From IMG/VR virus record IMGVR_UViG_3300044985_000020, positions 1 to 20,804 of that record: 20,804 nt of DNA, one strand, 5' to 3'. The DNA comes from a virus. The position numbers and the translations under genes were made by a program. Under the pieces are notes generated by a model. It was not told where the DNA came from, did not search any database, and saw only the letters and a program-made list of their open reading frames with translations. Numbering within the stretch: position 1 is the first letter of the stretch; each line of letters starts with the position of its first letter. Shown here piece by piece: positions 5,222 through 14,358 of this stretch.

Positions 5222-7627
5222 TTAATTTAATTCTATCCAGTTGCCCTCTACGAAATCAACAGCTAGTGCTGAATCACCTCCATCACGCTCTTCTAAGTTC
5301 GGGTTGTTAGAAAATCCGTCATTTATAGGATAGAAAGCTTCACCATTTATATCTATATCATACACCTGCATTTTACTATAAGTAGCACTTGTAGTATTTT
5401 CTCTTGTGCTGAAACTAGCCCCAAATGTACAAGCTCTTATACTTTTATTAGCTTTGACGACTAATCTTAAAGAATGCTCTAACCCATCACTAGGGCAAGG
5501 TGTTACACCTTGTTCAATAGGAAGTCCATCAAGATAGGCGGTTACAGTTTCATCGTTAAATCCAAAATTACCTAACTTATCTCCACTAGACCATATGAAA
5601 AAATAAGGTCTTCCATCATTGCCCGCTATATCACTATCTACGAAATAAACAACTTCAGAAGGGTCAGGTATAACTACCTTGAACTCAACATATCCACCTT
5701 CATTAATTTCCCTATATGGCACATAAATAGCATTACTTGTACCGTTTAGCATATATCTCCAATTAGTTTGACTAGGCACATTGCCCCAAACAGTAACATT
5801 GCCCAAATTCATTTGTACCATATGAAGTACCCCATTTTCGTCAGATAACATTACGCCAACAACATCTTTGCCATCTATTTGTAATTTGTTACTTCCAACA
5901 GGGTAAGGTGGTGGCGCAACATTCTGACCAAACAATGGTAAGAAAGCAGGTACATTTTCTATAGGAGTACCCTGTGCAAAGTTAGAGTAAGTAGTAGTTT
6001 CTCTTACATCCCAATATATTAAGTTTTGACTGAAAGATTCAGCTTGGCTAAAAGTTCTAGTCATATCTCTAACTGAACTTGTATCCCACATACCTATGTC
6101 TATATTGAAACTTTCGGCATTGTAGAAAGTATTATTCATACTTGTAACTTTACTTACATTCCAATTACTTAAATCTTGGTTGAAAGCCTTAGCATCAGCA
6201 AATGTTCTTTGTAAGTTCTTGTTTTCTCCAACTTCCCAACTGCTTATATCTTGGTTGAAATCTCTAGCACTTGCAAACATGAAAGATAGGTTTATTACTG
6301 AGGATGTATCCCAGTCCCTTATAACACCATTAAATCTAAAGCAACTGGCAAACAAGTTCTGCATATACTTAGCTGAACTAGTGTTCCAACTATTTAAGTC
6401 TTGATTAAACTCAAGACAGCCTGAAAACATATTACTAAAGTTTGTAATATTACTTACATCCCAAGAGTTAAAAGGTTGGTTGAGTACACTACATCTCTTA
6501 AACATATTAGTTAAGTCAGTTAAACTGTTACCTAAAACCCAGTTACTAATATCTTGATTGAACTTGTTACAATCTTCAAACATACCTGTAACGTTTATGG
6601 CATTAGTGATATTCCACTTATCTAAAGGCTGGTTAAACTCTTTACAATCTTCAAACATATCTTTAAAGTTTGTTGCATTATTAACATTCCAATCATTAAT
6701 GTTTTGATTAAAAGTATCTTGCACTCCTGCTGCCTTAAATAATCCAGAGAAGTCAGTTATTTCTGATACATCAGCATCAGTAACATCATCACCATTAGCT
6801 AGTTTTGCTATAAGCTCTTCTCTAGTTAAAGCTACACTAGGTAAAGGTAGAGGTGGTAAGTTCTGACCAAAGTAAGGGAAGTTGTCAGGGTTTTCACCTG
6901 CTGGGGTATACTTGAAAAAGTCAGCATATGCAGTTACTTTTCTAACATCCCAATACGCTAAGTTCTGGTCAAAGGCAGAATTATCTGGGTAAGAAGCATC
7001 AAAAGTATTTCCCATCATTTCAACGTTACTAGTGTTCCATCTACTAAGGTCTTGGTTAAATGAAGATGCACCTTCAAATGTTCCATTCAAGTTTGTTACT
7101 GAGCTAACATCCCAATCACCTACGTCTTGAGTAAAGCTGATTGCAGCATAAAATGTCCCATGCATTGCTTCTACAGAAGAAACATCCCAACCAGAAATAT
7201 CTTGGTTGAATTCTGAACATACCCAAAACATTCTTGCTATGTCTGTAACTTTACTCACATCCCATGTAGTAACATCACCATTAAAGTCACCACAATACAT
7301 AAACATACTATTCATAGTTAATGCACTGCTAGTATTCCAATCTGTGAAGTCATGGTTGTAACTATCACAACCTTTAAACATGTAATTAAAGTTTGTTACA
7401 TTACTTACATTCCAACTGTTAATACTGTAATTAAATGCCTTAGCGTAGTAAAACATATTTTCCATGTTTTCAGCACTGCTTACATTCCAACCACTAATAT
7501 CTTGATTGAAATCAGGCATGTTATAAAATAATCTACTGAAATCTGTTATTTCTGAAACATCTGCATTAGTTATATCTGCACCTTCTGCTATTAATGCATC
7601 AAGTTCTGCTCTGGTTAACGCTGCCAT
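5222..7627 (-). CDS. DUF285/BspA-type repeat adhesin (tail fibre or receptor-binding protein)
   Basis: An 801-aa protein with 18 copies of a roughly 25-residue repeat of the form FNQDISGWNVSSVTNMxxMF, the DUF285/BspA-like leucine-rich repeat known from surface proteins of mycoplasmas and other microbes. The copies fall into two blocks: residues 3-265 (8 copies) and 266-578 (10 copies). Each block opens with ALTR-EL...DADVSEITDFS and closes with a Phe-Gly-Gln-Asn, proline-rich segment. Residues 580-801 have a different, beta-rich pattern resembling a concanavalin/laminin-G-like domain, ending WIELN. No signal peptide or lipobox is present, as expected for a virion protein. The ATG directly abuts the previous gene's stop, with AAGGA upstream. 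Position between two fibres makes it a host-binding protein; the ligand is unknown. Confidence 0.85.
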   Translation of the reverse strand: MAALTRAELDALIAEGADITNADVSEITDFSRLFYNMPDFNQDISGWNVSSAENMENMFYYAKAFNYSINSWNVSNVTNFNYMFKGCDSYNHDFTDWNTSSALTMNSMFMYCGDFNGDVTTWDVSKVTDIARMFWVCSEFNQDISGWDVSSVEAMHGTFYAAISFTQDVGDWDVSSVTNLNGTFEGASSFNQDLSRWNTSNVEMMGNTFDASYPDNSAFDQNLAYWDVRKVTAYADFFKYTPAGENPDNFPYFGQNLPPLPLPSVALTREELIAKLANGDDVTDADVSEITDFSGLFKAAGVQDTFNQNINDWNVNNATNFKDMFEDCKEFNQPLDKWNITNAINVTGMFEDCNKFNQDISNWVLGNSLTDLTNMFKRCSVLNQPFNSWDVSNITNFSNMFSGCLEFNQDLNSWNTSSAKYMQNLFASCFRFNGVIRDWDTSSVINLSFMFASARDFNQDISSWEVGENKNLQRTFADAKAFNQDLSNWNVSKVTSMNNTFYNAESFNIDIGMWDTSSVRDMTRTFSQAESFSQNLIYWDVRETTTYSNFAQGTPIENVPAFLPLFGQNVAPPPYPVGSNKLQIDGKDVVGVMLSDENGVLHMVQMNLGNVTVWGNVPSQTNWRYMLNGTSNAIYVPYREINEGGYVEFKVVIPDPSEVVYFVDSDIAGNDGRPYFFIWSSGDKLGNFGFNDETVTAYLDGLPIEQGVTPCPSDGLEHSLRLVVKANKSIRACTFGASFSTRENTTSATYSKMQVYDIDINGEAFYPINDGFSNNPNLEERDGGDSALAVDFVEGNWIELN
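5894..6832 (-). repeat. Second DUF285 repeat block (10 units)
   Basis: Encodes residues 266-578 of the adhesin: an ALTREEL header, ten 24-32-residue units with a conserved FNQ...W pattern, and a proline-rich closing segment. It is homologous to the neighbouring block, pointing to duplication of the whole module followed by gain or loss of units. Confidence 0.85.
6833..7621 (-). repeat. First DUF285 repeat block (8 units)
   Basis: Encodes residues 3-265 of the adhesin: an ALTRAEL header, eight repeat units and a closing segment ending in FGQNLPPLPLPSV. The header and closing segments match those of the second block. Confidence 0.85.
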
Positions 7628-10276
7628 TTAAATATCCTTCTTTATATATAAGGTATTAGGTTCAGGTGTCTCAGGGAATTCTGTGACTACCACTGTTGCA
7701 ACTGACGGTTTAGGTGTTTCCCAATCCGTTTCACTGCTGGATTTTGCTACAAGTACTTGTCCTTCCTCGGGCGAGTCCATAGGTAAGTCATAAGTGTCAG
7801 TACCTAGTATTGTAGAAATAAGAGTACTAAAACTAGCATCCCCTCCTTCGACTGTTGTGTTTTCAAGATTAAGTTCAGGAGATATTACTTGTATTACATC
7901 ATGCTTTAAATTAATGTAACTATTTGCAGTACCTCCACCAGCTATATGTACTTCTCCACTAAGAGACTCATCAGTAGTATTTACGCCAGCTTGTAAATAT
8001 AGAGTACCTGCTTTAGCTGTGCTAGAGGTGTTACTACCACCTTTTAAGAAAGCAGGGCCACCATTACCTTCGATAGCTCGACCTGCTTCAAATGATATAC
8101 TTCCACCATCAGTAGTTGTCTCAGTACCTCTACCACCTTCTACACGTACACTACCACCACCAGACCTACCAAAAGGTGAAGATGGACTTCCAGTGTTTAC
8201 TACACTACATGAACCACCTTCTATAAGTACATTACCTGCATCATCATAATCAGAGCTACCTGCTCTTAATGATATACTACCTGCGGAGTTCTGTCCTTGT
8301 GCAGTATCAGCATCACCTGCTACCATAATATAAGAACCACCAACACCTAAGTAGGAGCTAAAGTGTCCTGCCTTACTTGTAGCTAGGTTCAAGTTAGTAG
8401 CATTTATAGATAGTTGTCCAGTTTCATTTAATACTACTGAACCTCCACCATTTACTATCTGAGTTGGTGTAGTTGGGCTAGTATTAATTTGAGTTGGTAG
8501 GAACTTTTCTCTAGTTGAGTCATACTGCCATACGTCTCCATCTTGTAGAGGTTGTGATACCGTATTAACTGTTTCAATCCTAAATCCCCCAGAAACTAAA
8601 CTAACATCATTAAAGTAAAACTTTATAGTGTTGGTTTGTACTGTAGTAGTTACCACCTCAGTTGCACTAGGTGTTATAGAACTCCCGTAGTAGATATTAC
8701 ATAATTGATTATTAAATACCTCTGCATCTACAGTTACCCCGTTTGAGTCTACCTTACTACAAACCATTGGGCCTGGAGTTACGGGTTGGTAGTATCTACC
8801 ATCACCAGACTGCGGACTACTTGATATGGTGTTAAAACTTACATCTATATTGGTAAGTATGTTTAACTCCGCATCTGTAGCATCTTCCATTTTGCCTTTA
8901 GGTAAAGATGATAATTGAGTAGGCTTGAACTTACCATCAGCTTCATTGTACACCCAAGCATCACCACCTATTAATGGGAGTTCACCAAGATGAAATATTT
9001 TAAACTCCCACCCTGGTACCATTGTCATACCTGGCCATGAGAGTGTCACGGTGTTCTCATCATTGTTTGTTACAGATAAAACCTTATCGTAGTCAAACGT
9101 ACCTCCGTTTACTACTACCCTTACAATAGTCCCATTTAAGGCTAGGGGCAACTCATTACCTTCAGCATCGTATTTCCAGCACAGCAACGAACTACCTGCT
9201 GGCCCCGCGTCTCCGTTGCCTGTAGGTACTGCATTTTCGTAAGTGTAAGTACTTGTAACTAGGTCTATATTAAGCTCGGCATCGGTAGCATCTTGCATTT
9301 TAAATGAAGACATACCCCCACTTTCTGCTTCTACCCAATTAGCATCTTTACGCGCATACTGCTTACCATCTTCGGGAGCTTCTTCTACATAACCTTCTGG
9401 AGCTTCCCCACTAAGAATAACTTGTGGTGGATTAGCAGGCACCCACTGAGAGCTGTCACCATCTTCAATATCAATATATAGGTGACCATCTGCCAAGTTA
9501 AACCAACCTTGACCTGAGCCTAAGAGAGCTGGCGGTAACTCGTTTGATACAGTAGTAGACGTTACCTGTAACCATGTCTTATTCTTTCTTGCATAGTACT
9601 TGCCATCATTAGGAGCTTCTTCAACTCCACCAGTTACATCACCTATTACAGGCTTGTTACCTTCATGGTAAACTCTATGAACATTTGCATTATTAGGTAG
9701 TACACTTCTGCCATCAGGAGAGGTTGTTTGGCCAGCATTAAACACTACTAACTCACCGCGAGAGTTACCTAGTACTAAGTTGTCAGACTCAGCTACTTTG
9801 TTATATAAACCTATAAAAGCAGAAGAGTTGCTAATAGTTAAGTCATTAGTAGTCCAAGTGTCCGAGGCAGAAGACAAGCCCATATTCTCTAGTAAGAATC
9901 CATGTTCTTGCTCAGGTGTTAATTTAGCAACACCATCATCAGATACACCAGCACTTATAAAGTCACCAGTTATCCAATAGTTATTTATTTCATCTGTTGT
10001 GGGGTCATTACCTATGTTACCTTCAATACAAGTATAGTAAGTGCCATCACTGCCAAGTACTCTAGCTCCACTTACATAAGATATTGAGTTTTCCCAATTA
10101 TGATGACGTTGCTCTGCACCTACTAATATGTTACGTGAATTATTATTCAGTACAAAGTTAAAGTTCTGAAAGCTAGGTATTTCTACTTCCCAACCAAGTG
10201 TGTACTTAGCATCAGATGGGTCAGAAGTACCTCCATTAGAAGCCCAAACAAGATTTAGATTTCTTTGTGTAGTCAT
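7628..10276 (-). CDS. Large modular tail fibre with chitin-binding-like module
   Basis: An 882-aa fibre. The N-terminus (about 1-45: WASNGG...GWEVEIPSFQNFN) has the look of a baseplate-attachment segment. Residues 61-105 (W-SYVSGARVLGSDGTYYTC...W) resemble small carbohydrate-binding modules of the CBM5/12 chitin-binding type. Two module types are each duplicated: EEAP-DGK-YARK...W near 219-236 and 298-315, and KM-DATDAELNI near 326-337 and 462-473. Residues 645-780 are a glycine-rich run of short beta-strand repeats, probably a beta-helical or triple-stranded shaft. The end (FPETPEPNTLYIKKDI) is a common fibre terminus. It follows the DUF2612-like baseplate gene by 10 bases with AGGA before its start. 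It is probably the fibre closest to the baseplate; receptor unknown. Confidence 0.85.
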   Translation of the reverse strand: MTTQRNLNLVWASNGGTSDPSDAKYTLGWEVEIPSFQNFNFVLNNNSRNILVGAEQRHHNWENSISYVSGARVLGSDGTYYTCIEGNIGNDPTTDEINNYWITGDFISAGVSDDGVAKLTPEQEHGFLLENMGLSSASDTWTTNDLTISNSSAFIGLYNKVAESDNLVLGNSRGELVVFNAGQTTSPDGRSVLPNNANVHRVYHEGNKPVIGDVTGGVEEAPNDGKYYARKNKTWLQVTSTTVSNELPPALLGSGQGWFNLADGHLYIDIEDGDSSQWVPANPPQVILSGEAPEGYVEEAPEDGKQYARKDANWVEAESGGMSSFKMQDATDAELNIDLVTSTYTYENAVPTGNGDAGPAGSSLLCWKYDAEGNELPLALNGTIVRVVVNGGTFDYDKVLSVTNNDENTVTLSWPGMTMVPGWEFKIFHLGELPLIGGDAWVYNEADGKFKPTQLSSLPKGKMEDATDAELNILTNIDVSFNTISSSPQSGDGRYYQPVTPGPMVCSKVDSNGVTVDAEVFNNQLCNIYYGSSITPSATEVVTTTVQTNTIKFYFNDVSLVSGGFRIETVNTVSQPLQDGDVWQYDSTREKFLPTQINTSPTTPTQIVNGGGSVVLNETGQLSINATNLNLATSKAGHFSSYLGVGGSYIMVAGDADTAQGQNSAGSISLRAGSSDYDDAGNVLIEGGSCSVVNTGSPSSPFGRSGGGSVRVEGGRGTETTTDGGSISFEAGRAIEGNGGPAFLKGGSNTSSTAKAGTLYLQAGVNTTDESLSGEVHIAGGGTANSYINLKHDVIQVISPELNLENTTVEGGDASFSTLISTILGTDTYDLPMDSPEEGQVLVAKSSSETDWETPKPSVATVVVTEFPETPEPNTLYIKKDI

Positions 10277-10286
10277 TTTTTAATTC

Positions 10287-10889
10287 CTATATTCTTACTA
10301 TAGTAAAAGTAATGCCTGTAGGCACAAAGTATTTTACCATATAGTTTATTAATTGAATTTCTCTGTCTGTTTCTTTAGTACTTAAAGTTAACTTGACAGG
10401 CTTACTACCTTCTATTTTAAACAGGTTAGGAACTCTCCCAAGTAATGTAGATACAACTTCATAGGCTAGGTTTATATCACAACTATCTTTATTTAAAACT
10501 AAGGCTTTTGCTAGTAGAACTCTTTTATATGTAGCATCGTCAAGAGGAATCTTTTCTAATTCATTTAAGTTCTCATCTTTAAATAACCCACCATATTCAG
10601 GATTATTATCATCACCAAAACCATCTGCATTAGGTGCTCCCTCAAAGCCAAACCATATGTCTGGCAATTCAACAGCTCTGTTCTGTTGTAGTATAATACC
10701 TATAATATCTAGTTGTTCTCCTTCTGCATCTTTAATAAGTCTACCATAGTAAACCTTATCAATTTCTTCAAACAGTTCATTCATTTCTTCTATGAACGCA
10801 CCCATATATTCTTTTAAATTAGGACTATTCTGGTATTGTTCTAGAAGAAGACTGTTAAAAATATCAGTACCTTTAGTTGAATCACTCAT
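10287..10889 (-). CDS. Baseplate protein, DUF2612-like (tail protein I role)
   Basis: A 200-aa protein resembling DUF2612 baseplate proteins. The N-terminal half is helical (LLEQYQNSPNLKEYMGAF onward) with an AEGEQLDIIGIILQQ segment. The middle has FGFEGAPNADGFGDD, then LDDATYKRVLLAKALVLN and a C-terminal beta-rich part (IQLINYMVKYFVPTGITF). Proteins in this position, straight after the J-like protein and before the fibres, form the outer wedge that attaches fibres (the gpI/gp48 role of P2 and Mu). Its start overlaps the stop of the J-like gene by one base (TAATG), implying translational coupling. The family assignment is from memory of the pattern; the role is supported by order. Confidence 0.75.
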   Translation of the reverse strand: MSDSTKGTDIFNSLLLEQYQNSPNLKEYMGAFIEEMNELFEEIDKVYYGRLIKDAEGEQLDIIGIILQQNRAVELPDIWFGFEGAPNADGFGDDNNPEYGGLFKDENLNELEKIPLDDATYKRVLLAKALVLNKDSCDINLAYEVVSTLLGRVPNLFKIEGSKPVKLTLSTKETDREIQLINYMVKYFVPTGITFTIVRI

Positions 10890-12037
10890 TATGTCTCCGT
10901 AATACTTATTAAACCTATTTCAGTTTGAGCATACTCTGTTGCAGATATAGAAACATTAGCAGCGGCTTGGTCAGACAAGTCAGCTTTTCTGCCTATTGTC
11001 AAACTGTTTACTTGAGCCTTAGCATAAGGTGTAATAACTCCAAATAATCTAGACCATACCACATCTTCTCCCGATAGTAGTCCGTTTATATGAGTGCTTA
11101 AATCATTTCTTATACCTTCTATAGCGCCAGCTACATCGGTATCTAGGAAAGTTACATCAAGTATTACAAATATAGCTACTCCATCTGCCTTACTAAATTT
11201 TACCTCATGAGTATGGCCTAATCTATCATTAACAGTTACAGTAGTGTTCCCAAAAGTAGGACAGCCTAAACCTTTAGTGTCTAAGATTACTTGACCTATT
11301 TGTTCATCTGTAATATCTCCAACTTCACCAACAGTAACATGAATAGTATTAGGTGGAGTACCATCAGCAAGAGCATCAGTAGGACTATCATTGTTTTGAA
11401 TATCAGCTTGTTCTATCCCTAACTCAAACAATCTTGACTGTATAACTTCACTAACACTAGTAAAGTTTCTTAATACAGTTCTATTACGTTCGTTCTTATA
11501 AGCTACTTCTGATTGAGCTGGCTTGCCTTTAGAACCAATAGTAGGCTGGCTAACATTTGTCCATCCCTCAATAGGAGATTTAATAGTATTTATAGTACCT
11601 ATATCAACCACTATCGGGCCTGATACATCAGCAACAACTGAAACAGTTGTAGGTATGATTGCATCTATAACAGTTCTAAACTCATTACCATCATCATCTG
11701 TAACAACACTACCTTTAGGTACTACTGTATCTGCTACACCTTCTAAGTTTACAAAGGCTTGACTTCTAGTTGCAGCACCTCTAGGTAAGCCAGTAATAAG
11801 TCCTAAGTTTCTAAGTCCTGCACCTATAGCTTCATTAGGGTTATAAGACTTGTAAACTAACGATAGTTCACTCCAAGCTAAAGATAGCTCTAAAGACATA
11901 ATATCTATTAGTTGTCCATCTGGTGAAGTAGGTGAGAAGTCAAAGCCTTCATTAAATACTTCAAGCCTAGCTTTTATGCTAGTTTGTATTTCTTCATATG
12001 TTTTGGGCAAGAACCCGTCTCTAGTTAATCCAGCCAT
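10889..12037 (-). CDS. Baseplate J-like protein (gp47/gpJ family)
   Basis: A 382-aa baseplate wedge protein. The N-terminus (MAGLTRDGFLPKTYEEI, then FSPTSPDGQLIDIMSLELS and LRNLGLITGLPRGAATRSQA) and the following VPKGSVVTDDDGNEFRT are typical of the baseplate J family, which joins the sheath to the baseplate and with its partners triggers contraction. The rest is beta-rich with GEVGDITDEQIGQVI near the centre. A TTG at 12049 would add four residues. I chose the ATG at 12037 because GGGAG lies 5 bases upstream and the ATG overlaps the gp25-like stop as TAATG. The gene sits between gp25-like and gpI-like genes, the usual contractile-tail order. Confidence 0.9.
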   Translation of the reverse strand: MAGLTRDGFLPKTYEEIQTSIKARLEVFNEGFDFSPTSPDGQLIDIMSLELSLAWSELSLVYKSYNPNEAIGAGLRNLGLITGLPRGAATRSQAFVNLEGVADTVVPKGSVVTDDDGNEFRTVIDAIIPTTVSVVADVSGPIVVDIGTINTIKSPIEGWTNVSQPTIGSKGKPAQSEVAYKNERNRTVLRNFTSVSEVIQSRLFELGIEQADIQNNDSPTDALADGTPPNTIHVTVGEVGDITDEQIGQVILDTKGLGCPTFGNTTVTVNDRLGHTHEVKFSKADGVAIFVILDVTFLDTDVAGAIEGIRNDLSTHINGLLSGEDVVWSRLFGVITPYAKAQVNSLTIGRKADLSDQAAANVSISATEYAQTEIGLISITET

Positions 12038-12387
12038 TATAGCTCCCAAGGTACTGTTAAATCTATGTTTCCATAAGTTGTAGTTGCTTTAAAGCTTAAG
12101 TAAAGTACTCTCTTAGTTAATTCTAAATCAATAGAATCTAAAGATAACACTCCCTCAGTCTCTAGTATTATTTGTTGTGCCCTAATCTCTATATTATATA
12201 AGTTAGGGTTCTTAATGAACTCTTCTAAGTTAATCCAGCCTAAGCTAGGGTCTAGCAGCCATTCATTAAGACTGGTTTTAAGTTTCGATTGAAGAGATTG
12301 TACTACATACCTACCTTTATCAACTCTAAGTATGCCTCCATTTTCTCCTTTAATTATATCTCCACTTTTATCTAAAGCTATTTGCAT
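12037..12387 (-). CDS. gp25-like baseplate wedge protein
   Basis: A 116-aa protein (LQSKLKTSLNEWLLDPSLGW, EIRAQQIILETEGVLSLDSI, ending TVPWEL) fitting the gp25/gpW baseplate wedge family of contractile tails. Members are sometimes labelled lysozymes from old T4 work, but the fold is structural and I see no catalytic motif. It starts 8 bases after the spike gene ends and shares one base with the J-like gene. Length and order (spike, gp25, J, I) are as expected. Confidence 0.85.
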   Translation of the reverse strand: MQIALDKSGDIIKGENGGILRVDKGRYVVQSLQSKLKTSLNEWLLDPSLGWINLEEFIKNPNLYNIEIRAQQIILETEGVLSLDSIDLELTKRVLYLSFKATTTYGNIDLTVPWEL

Positions 12388-12395
12388 GTTACTTC

Positions 12396-13160
12396 CTATA
12401 CTGGTATACCTGTTGGAGAAATTGGCCCAACTGGTGCAGTAGGTGAACCTATGTGATTATGTCCTTTAAGTGACTTACCACCGCCTATACAATCTGTTGT
12501 ACCTGTTACTGTCTTGCCACAATCAACATTGCCACTGACTTTCAAATCTCCTGACATTTCTACTAACGGTGTACTCATAACAACTTTAGTTTCTGCTATG
12601 ACCTCTACCTCTGGAGCAGTTACAGTTACTTTAGTTTCTGCAACAATATTAGCTTCATCACATTCTACATTAATAACTTTGTCAGTCTTGATATTTATAT
12701 CGCCACTCTCATCCAAAGATATTACTTGTGTCCTGTCTTCATTTCTAAGCTCTAGATTGTTTGCACTATACTCTTTTATAACTCTAGTAAGAGGATTAAA
12801 GCCTACAAAACAGAAACCATCATCCTCACTAAACTTACGTCTAAGGTGAGGTTTAGGTACAGCAGCCAATAAGCCAGCCGTATCTTTATCTTTGTAAAAC
12901 CAATGGTCATACCCTACTTGACTGAAACATATCATACAAGTATCTCCTGCCTTAACAGGTGTAGTCAAAGACCAACCTCCACCTTGAGGCATATGTACAG
13001 GTACTTCTTCTATTGGTTTTCTTCCTATTACTTTGTTAGTCTCGTCAGCATCCTGTATACACCTTTCAGCACAAATAAGAACATTGGCTGTACAGGTTTC
13101 AGGAAAGAATTCTACGATTCTAGCAGGGAACATAATAGAATACATTTCAGTGTTTATCAT
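12396..13160 (-). CDS. Baseplate central spike (gpV/gp138-like)
   Basis: A 254-aa cell-puncturing spike. Residues 1-100 resemble the OB-fold collar of gp138-type spikes (FPARIVEFFPETCTANVLIC, then PQGGGWSLTTPVKAGDTCMI). Residues about 108-230 are alternating short strands (INIKTDKVINVECDEANIVA and similar), the pattern of a trimeric beta-helix. The tip LKGHNHIG (231-238) carries the His-X-His that in P2 gpV-type spikes binds an iron ion at the apex. Conserved Gly-Pro-rich residues follow. No lysozyme domain is attached. Its ATG overlaps the stop of the preceding gene (TAATG), with GGGAG upstream. Confidence 0.88.
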   Translation of the reverse strand: MINTEMYSIMFPARIVEFFPETCTANVLICAERCIQDADETNKVIGRKPIEEVPVHMPQGGGWSLTTPVKAGDTCMICFSQVGYDHWFYKDKDTAGLLAAVPKPHLRRKFSEDDGFCFVGFNPLTRVIKEYSANNLELRNEDRTQVISLDESGDINIKTDKVINVECDEANIVAETKVTVTAPEVEVIAETKVVMSTPLVEMSGDLKVSGNVDCGKTVTGTTDCIGGGKSLKGHNHIGSPTAPVGPISPTGIPV

Positions 13161-14350
13161 TATATTAAATCTCCCAAGAAAGTGGTCTCATTAGTACCAC
13201 TAGATATTTTAGTAAGTGTAGTAGGAGCTAATCTATCTAGGCTACCAGTGATAGCTCCATCACCTAAAGAAGCAGCTTGACGTACTGCATCATCTATAGT
13301 AATTAAATCATTATCATTAAAGTCATCTGCATCAACTAAGGTAGGGTCAACTGCTCCTATAGCACCAGCTACACAACAGTCTACAGCAAGTCCAATAAGA
13401 AGTTCTCCAAACTCACTCCCACTAGTAAATCCAAAGTTATCCTCTATTGCACCATAAATAGATTCTGTCAACTCACCCATAGCAGTATTGATTGTATCTT
13501 CAACTAAGTCATTCACTAGTCCTTCTAGGCCATCTACTAAACAAGCAGAGGCAGTACTAGCTCCAGCTACTAAGTCTACACCACCTAATAACTCATTAGC
13601 TTCTTCTATCAATACACTAATCATGCTTAAACTATTGGCATCAGAACTTTCTACTACTTCTGTATCTGTTGTATGTACTGTGTAGTTATGCTTACCTGTT
13701 GCTGCATCGAAGCTTCTGAATTCATAAGTAACTTGTATAGGCTTACCATTAGTAGCAAAAGTATCTACTACAAAACTCTCGCCTATGTTAACTTTAGCTA
13801 CTGATATTTCTTGATAGTCTTTAACTATAATACTATTAGCTAAAAGTTTATCTACCTCAGCTTTTCTCTCTTCTGGTGAGATAGGTGTAAAGATAAGTGG
13901 TACAGGAGAAGTATCGTTATCTCCTTCACTTACTTGTACTTCCTCACCTAAGATAGTAAACATTAAAGCATCAGTCATGCCTTCTGCTTGCTTAGTTTTG
14001 ATTCTATTAAAGATTACTGGATTGTACGTACCTAAGTTGGTCAGTACCTCACATGGAATAGCTCTATTTACTAATGTCCTTAAAACATCAAACATCCATC
14101 TAGCATTGTTAGTGCTATATTGATAGTTTTCTAGGGCTGTTTCTATTACGGTATTAGTTACTATCCCACTTATAGTAATCTTTCTGTTTTTCTTTATTGC
14201 TGTATTACTTACTACAAAGCCAGCTTGTGTAGGAAACTGTGTAATACTAGTAGATGCTTCGTGTTCCTCAGAGATAACTGAGTGGAAGCGTAGTACAGAC
14301 TTCTGCCCATCTACATCAAAAGATATTTGAGCTTTGTCAGGTTTAGCCAT
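13160..14350 (-). CDS. Dit-like baseplate hub/adaptor protein
   Basis: A 396-aa protein. Residues 1-140 (SVISEEHEASTSITQFPTQA, KKNRKITISGIVTN, ARWMFDVLRTLVNRAIPCEV) resemble the Dit-like N-terminal domain found in myovirus hub or tube-end proteins that connect tube and baseplate. Residues about 165-235 form a second beta-rich part (ISVAKVNIGESFVVDTF...YTVHTTDTEVVE). Residues 240-396 are Ala/Gly/acid-rich with a hydrophobic stretch containing Cys-Cys (LLIGLAVDCCVAGAIGAV, near 317-334) whose role I do not recognise. The gene lies between the hub and spike genes, fitting an adaptor. The name rests on the N-terminal pattern and gene order; exact family uncertain. Confidence 0.7.
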   Translation of the reverse strand: MAKPDKAQISFDVDGQKSVLRFHSVISEEHEASTSITQFPTQAGFVVSNTAIKKNRKITISGIVTNTVIETALENYQYSTNNARWMFDVLRTLVNRAIPCEVLTNLGTYNPVIFNRIKTKQAEGMTDALMFTILGEEVQVSEGDNDTSPVPLIFTPISPEERKAEVDKLLANSIIVKDYQEISVAKVNIGESFVVDTFATNGKPIQVTYEFRSFDAATGKHNYTVHTTDTEVVESSDANSLSMISVLIEEANELLGGVDLVAGASTASACLVDGLEGLVNDLVEDTINTAMGELTESIYGAIEDNFGFTSGSEFGELLIGLAVDCCVAGAIGAVDPTLVDADDFNDNDLITIDDAVRQAASLGDGAITGSLDRLAPTTLTKISSGTNETTFLGDLI

Positions 14351-14358
14351 AATTTTTC

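Noticed and set aside
5894-7621. CRISPR-like or DNA-level repeat array in the DUF285 gene
   Set aside because: The periodicity is explained by coding repeats that diverge at the DNA level; there are no identical repeats with unique spacers.
10889-12049. TTG start at 12049 for the baseplate J-like gene
   Set aside because: The ATG at 12037 has GGGAG at the right distance and a TAATG overlap like its neighbours.
12037-12387. Lysozyme activity for the gp25-like protein
   Set aside because: The family label is historical; no catalytic motif is visible and the fold is structural.
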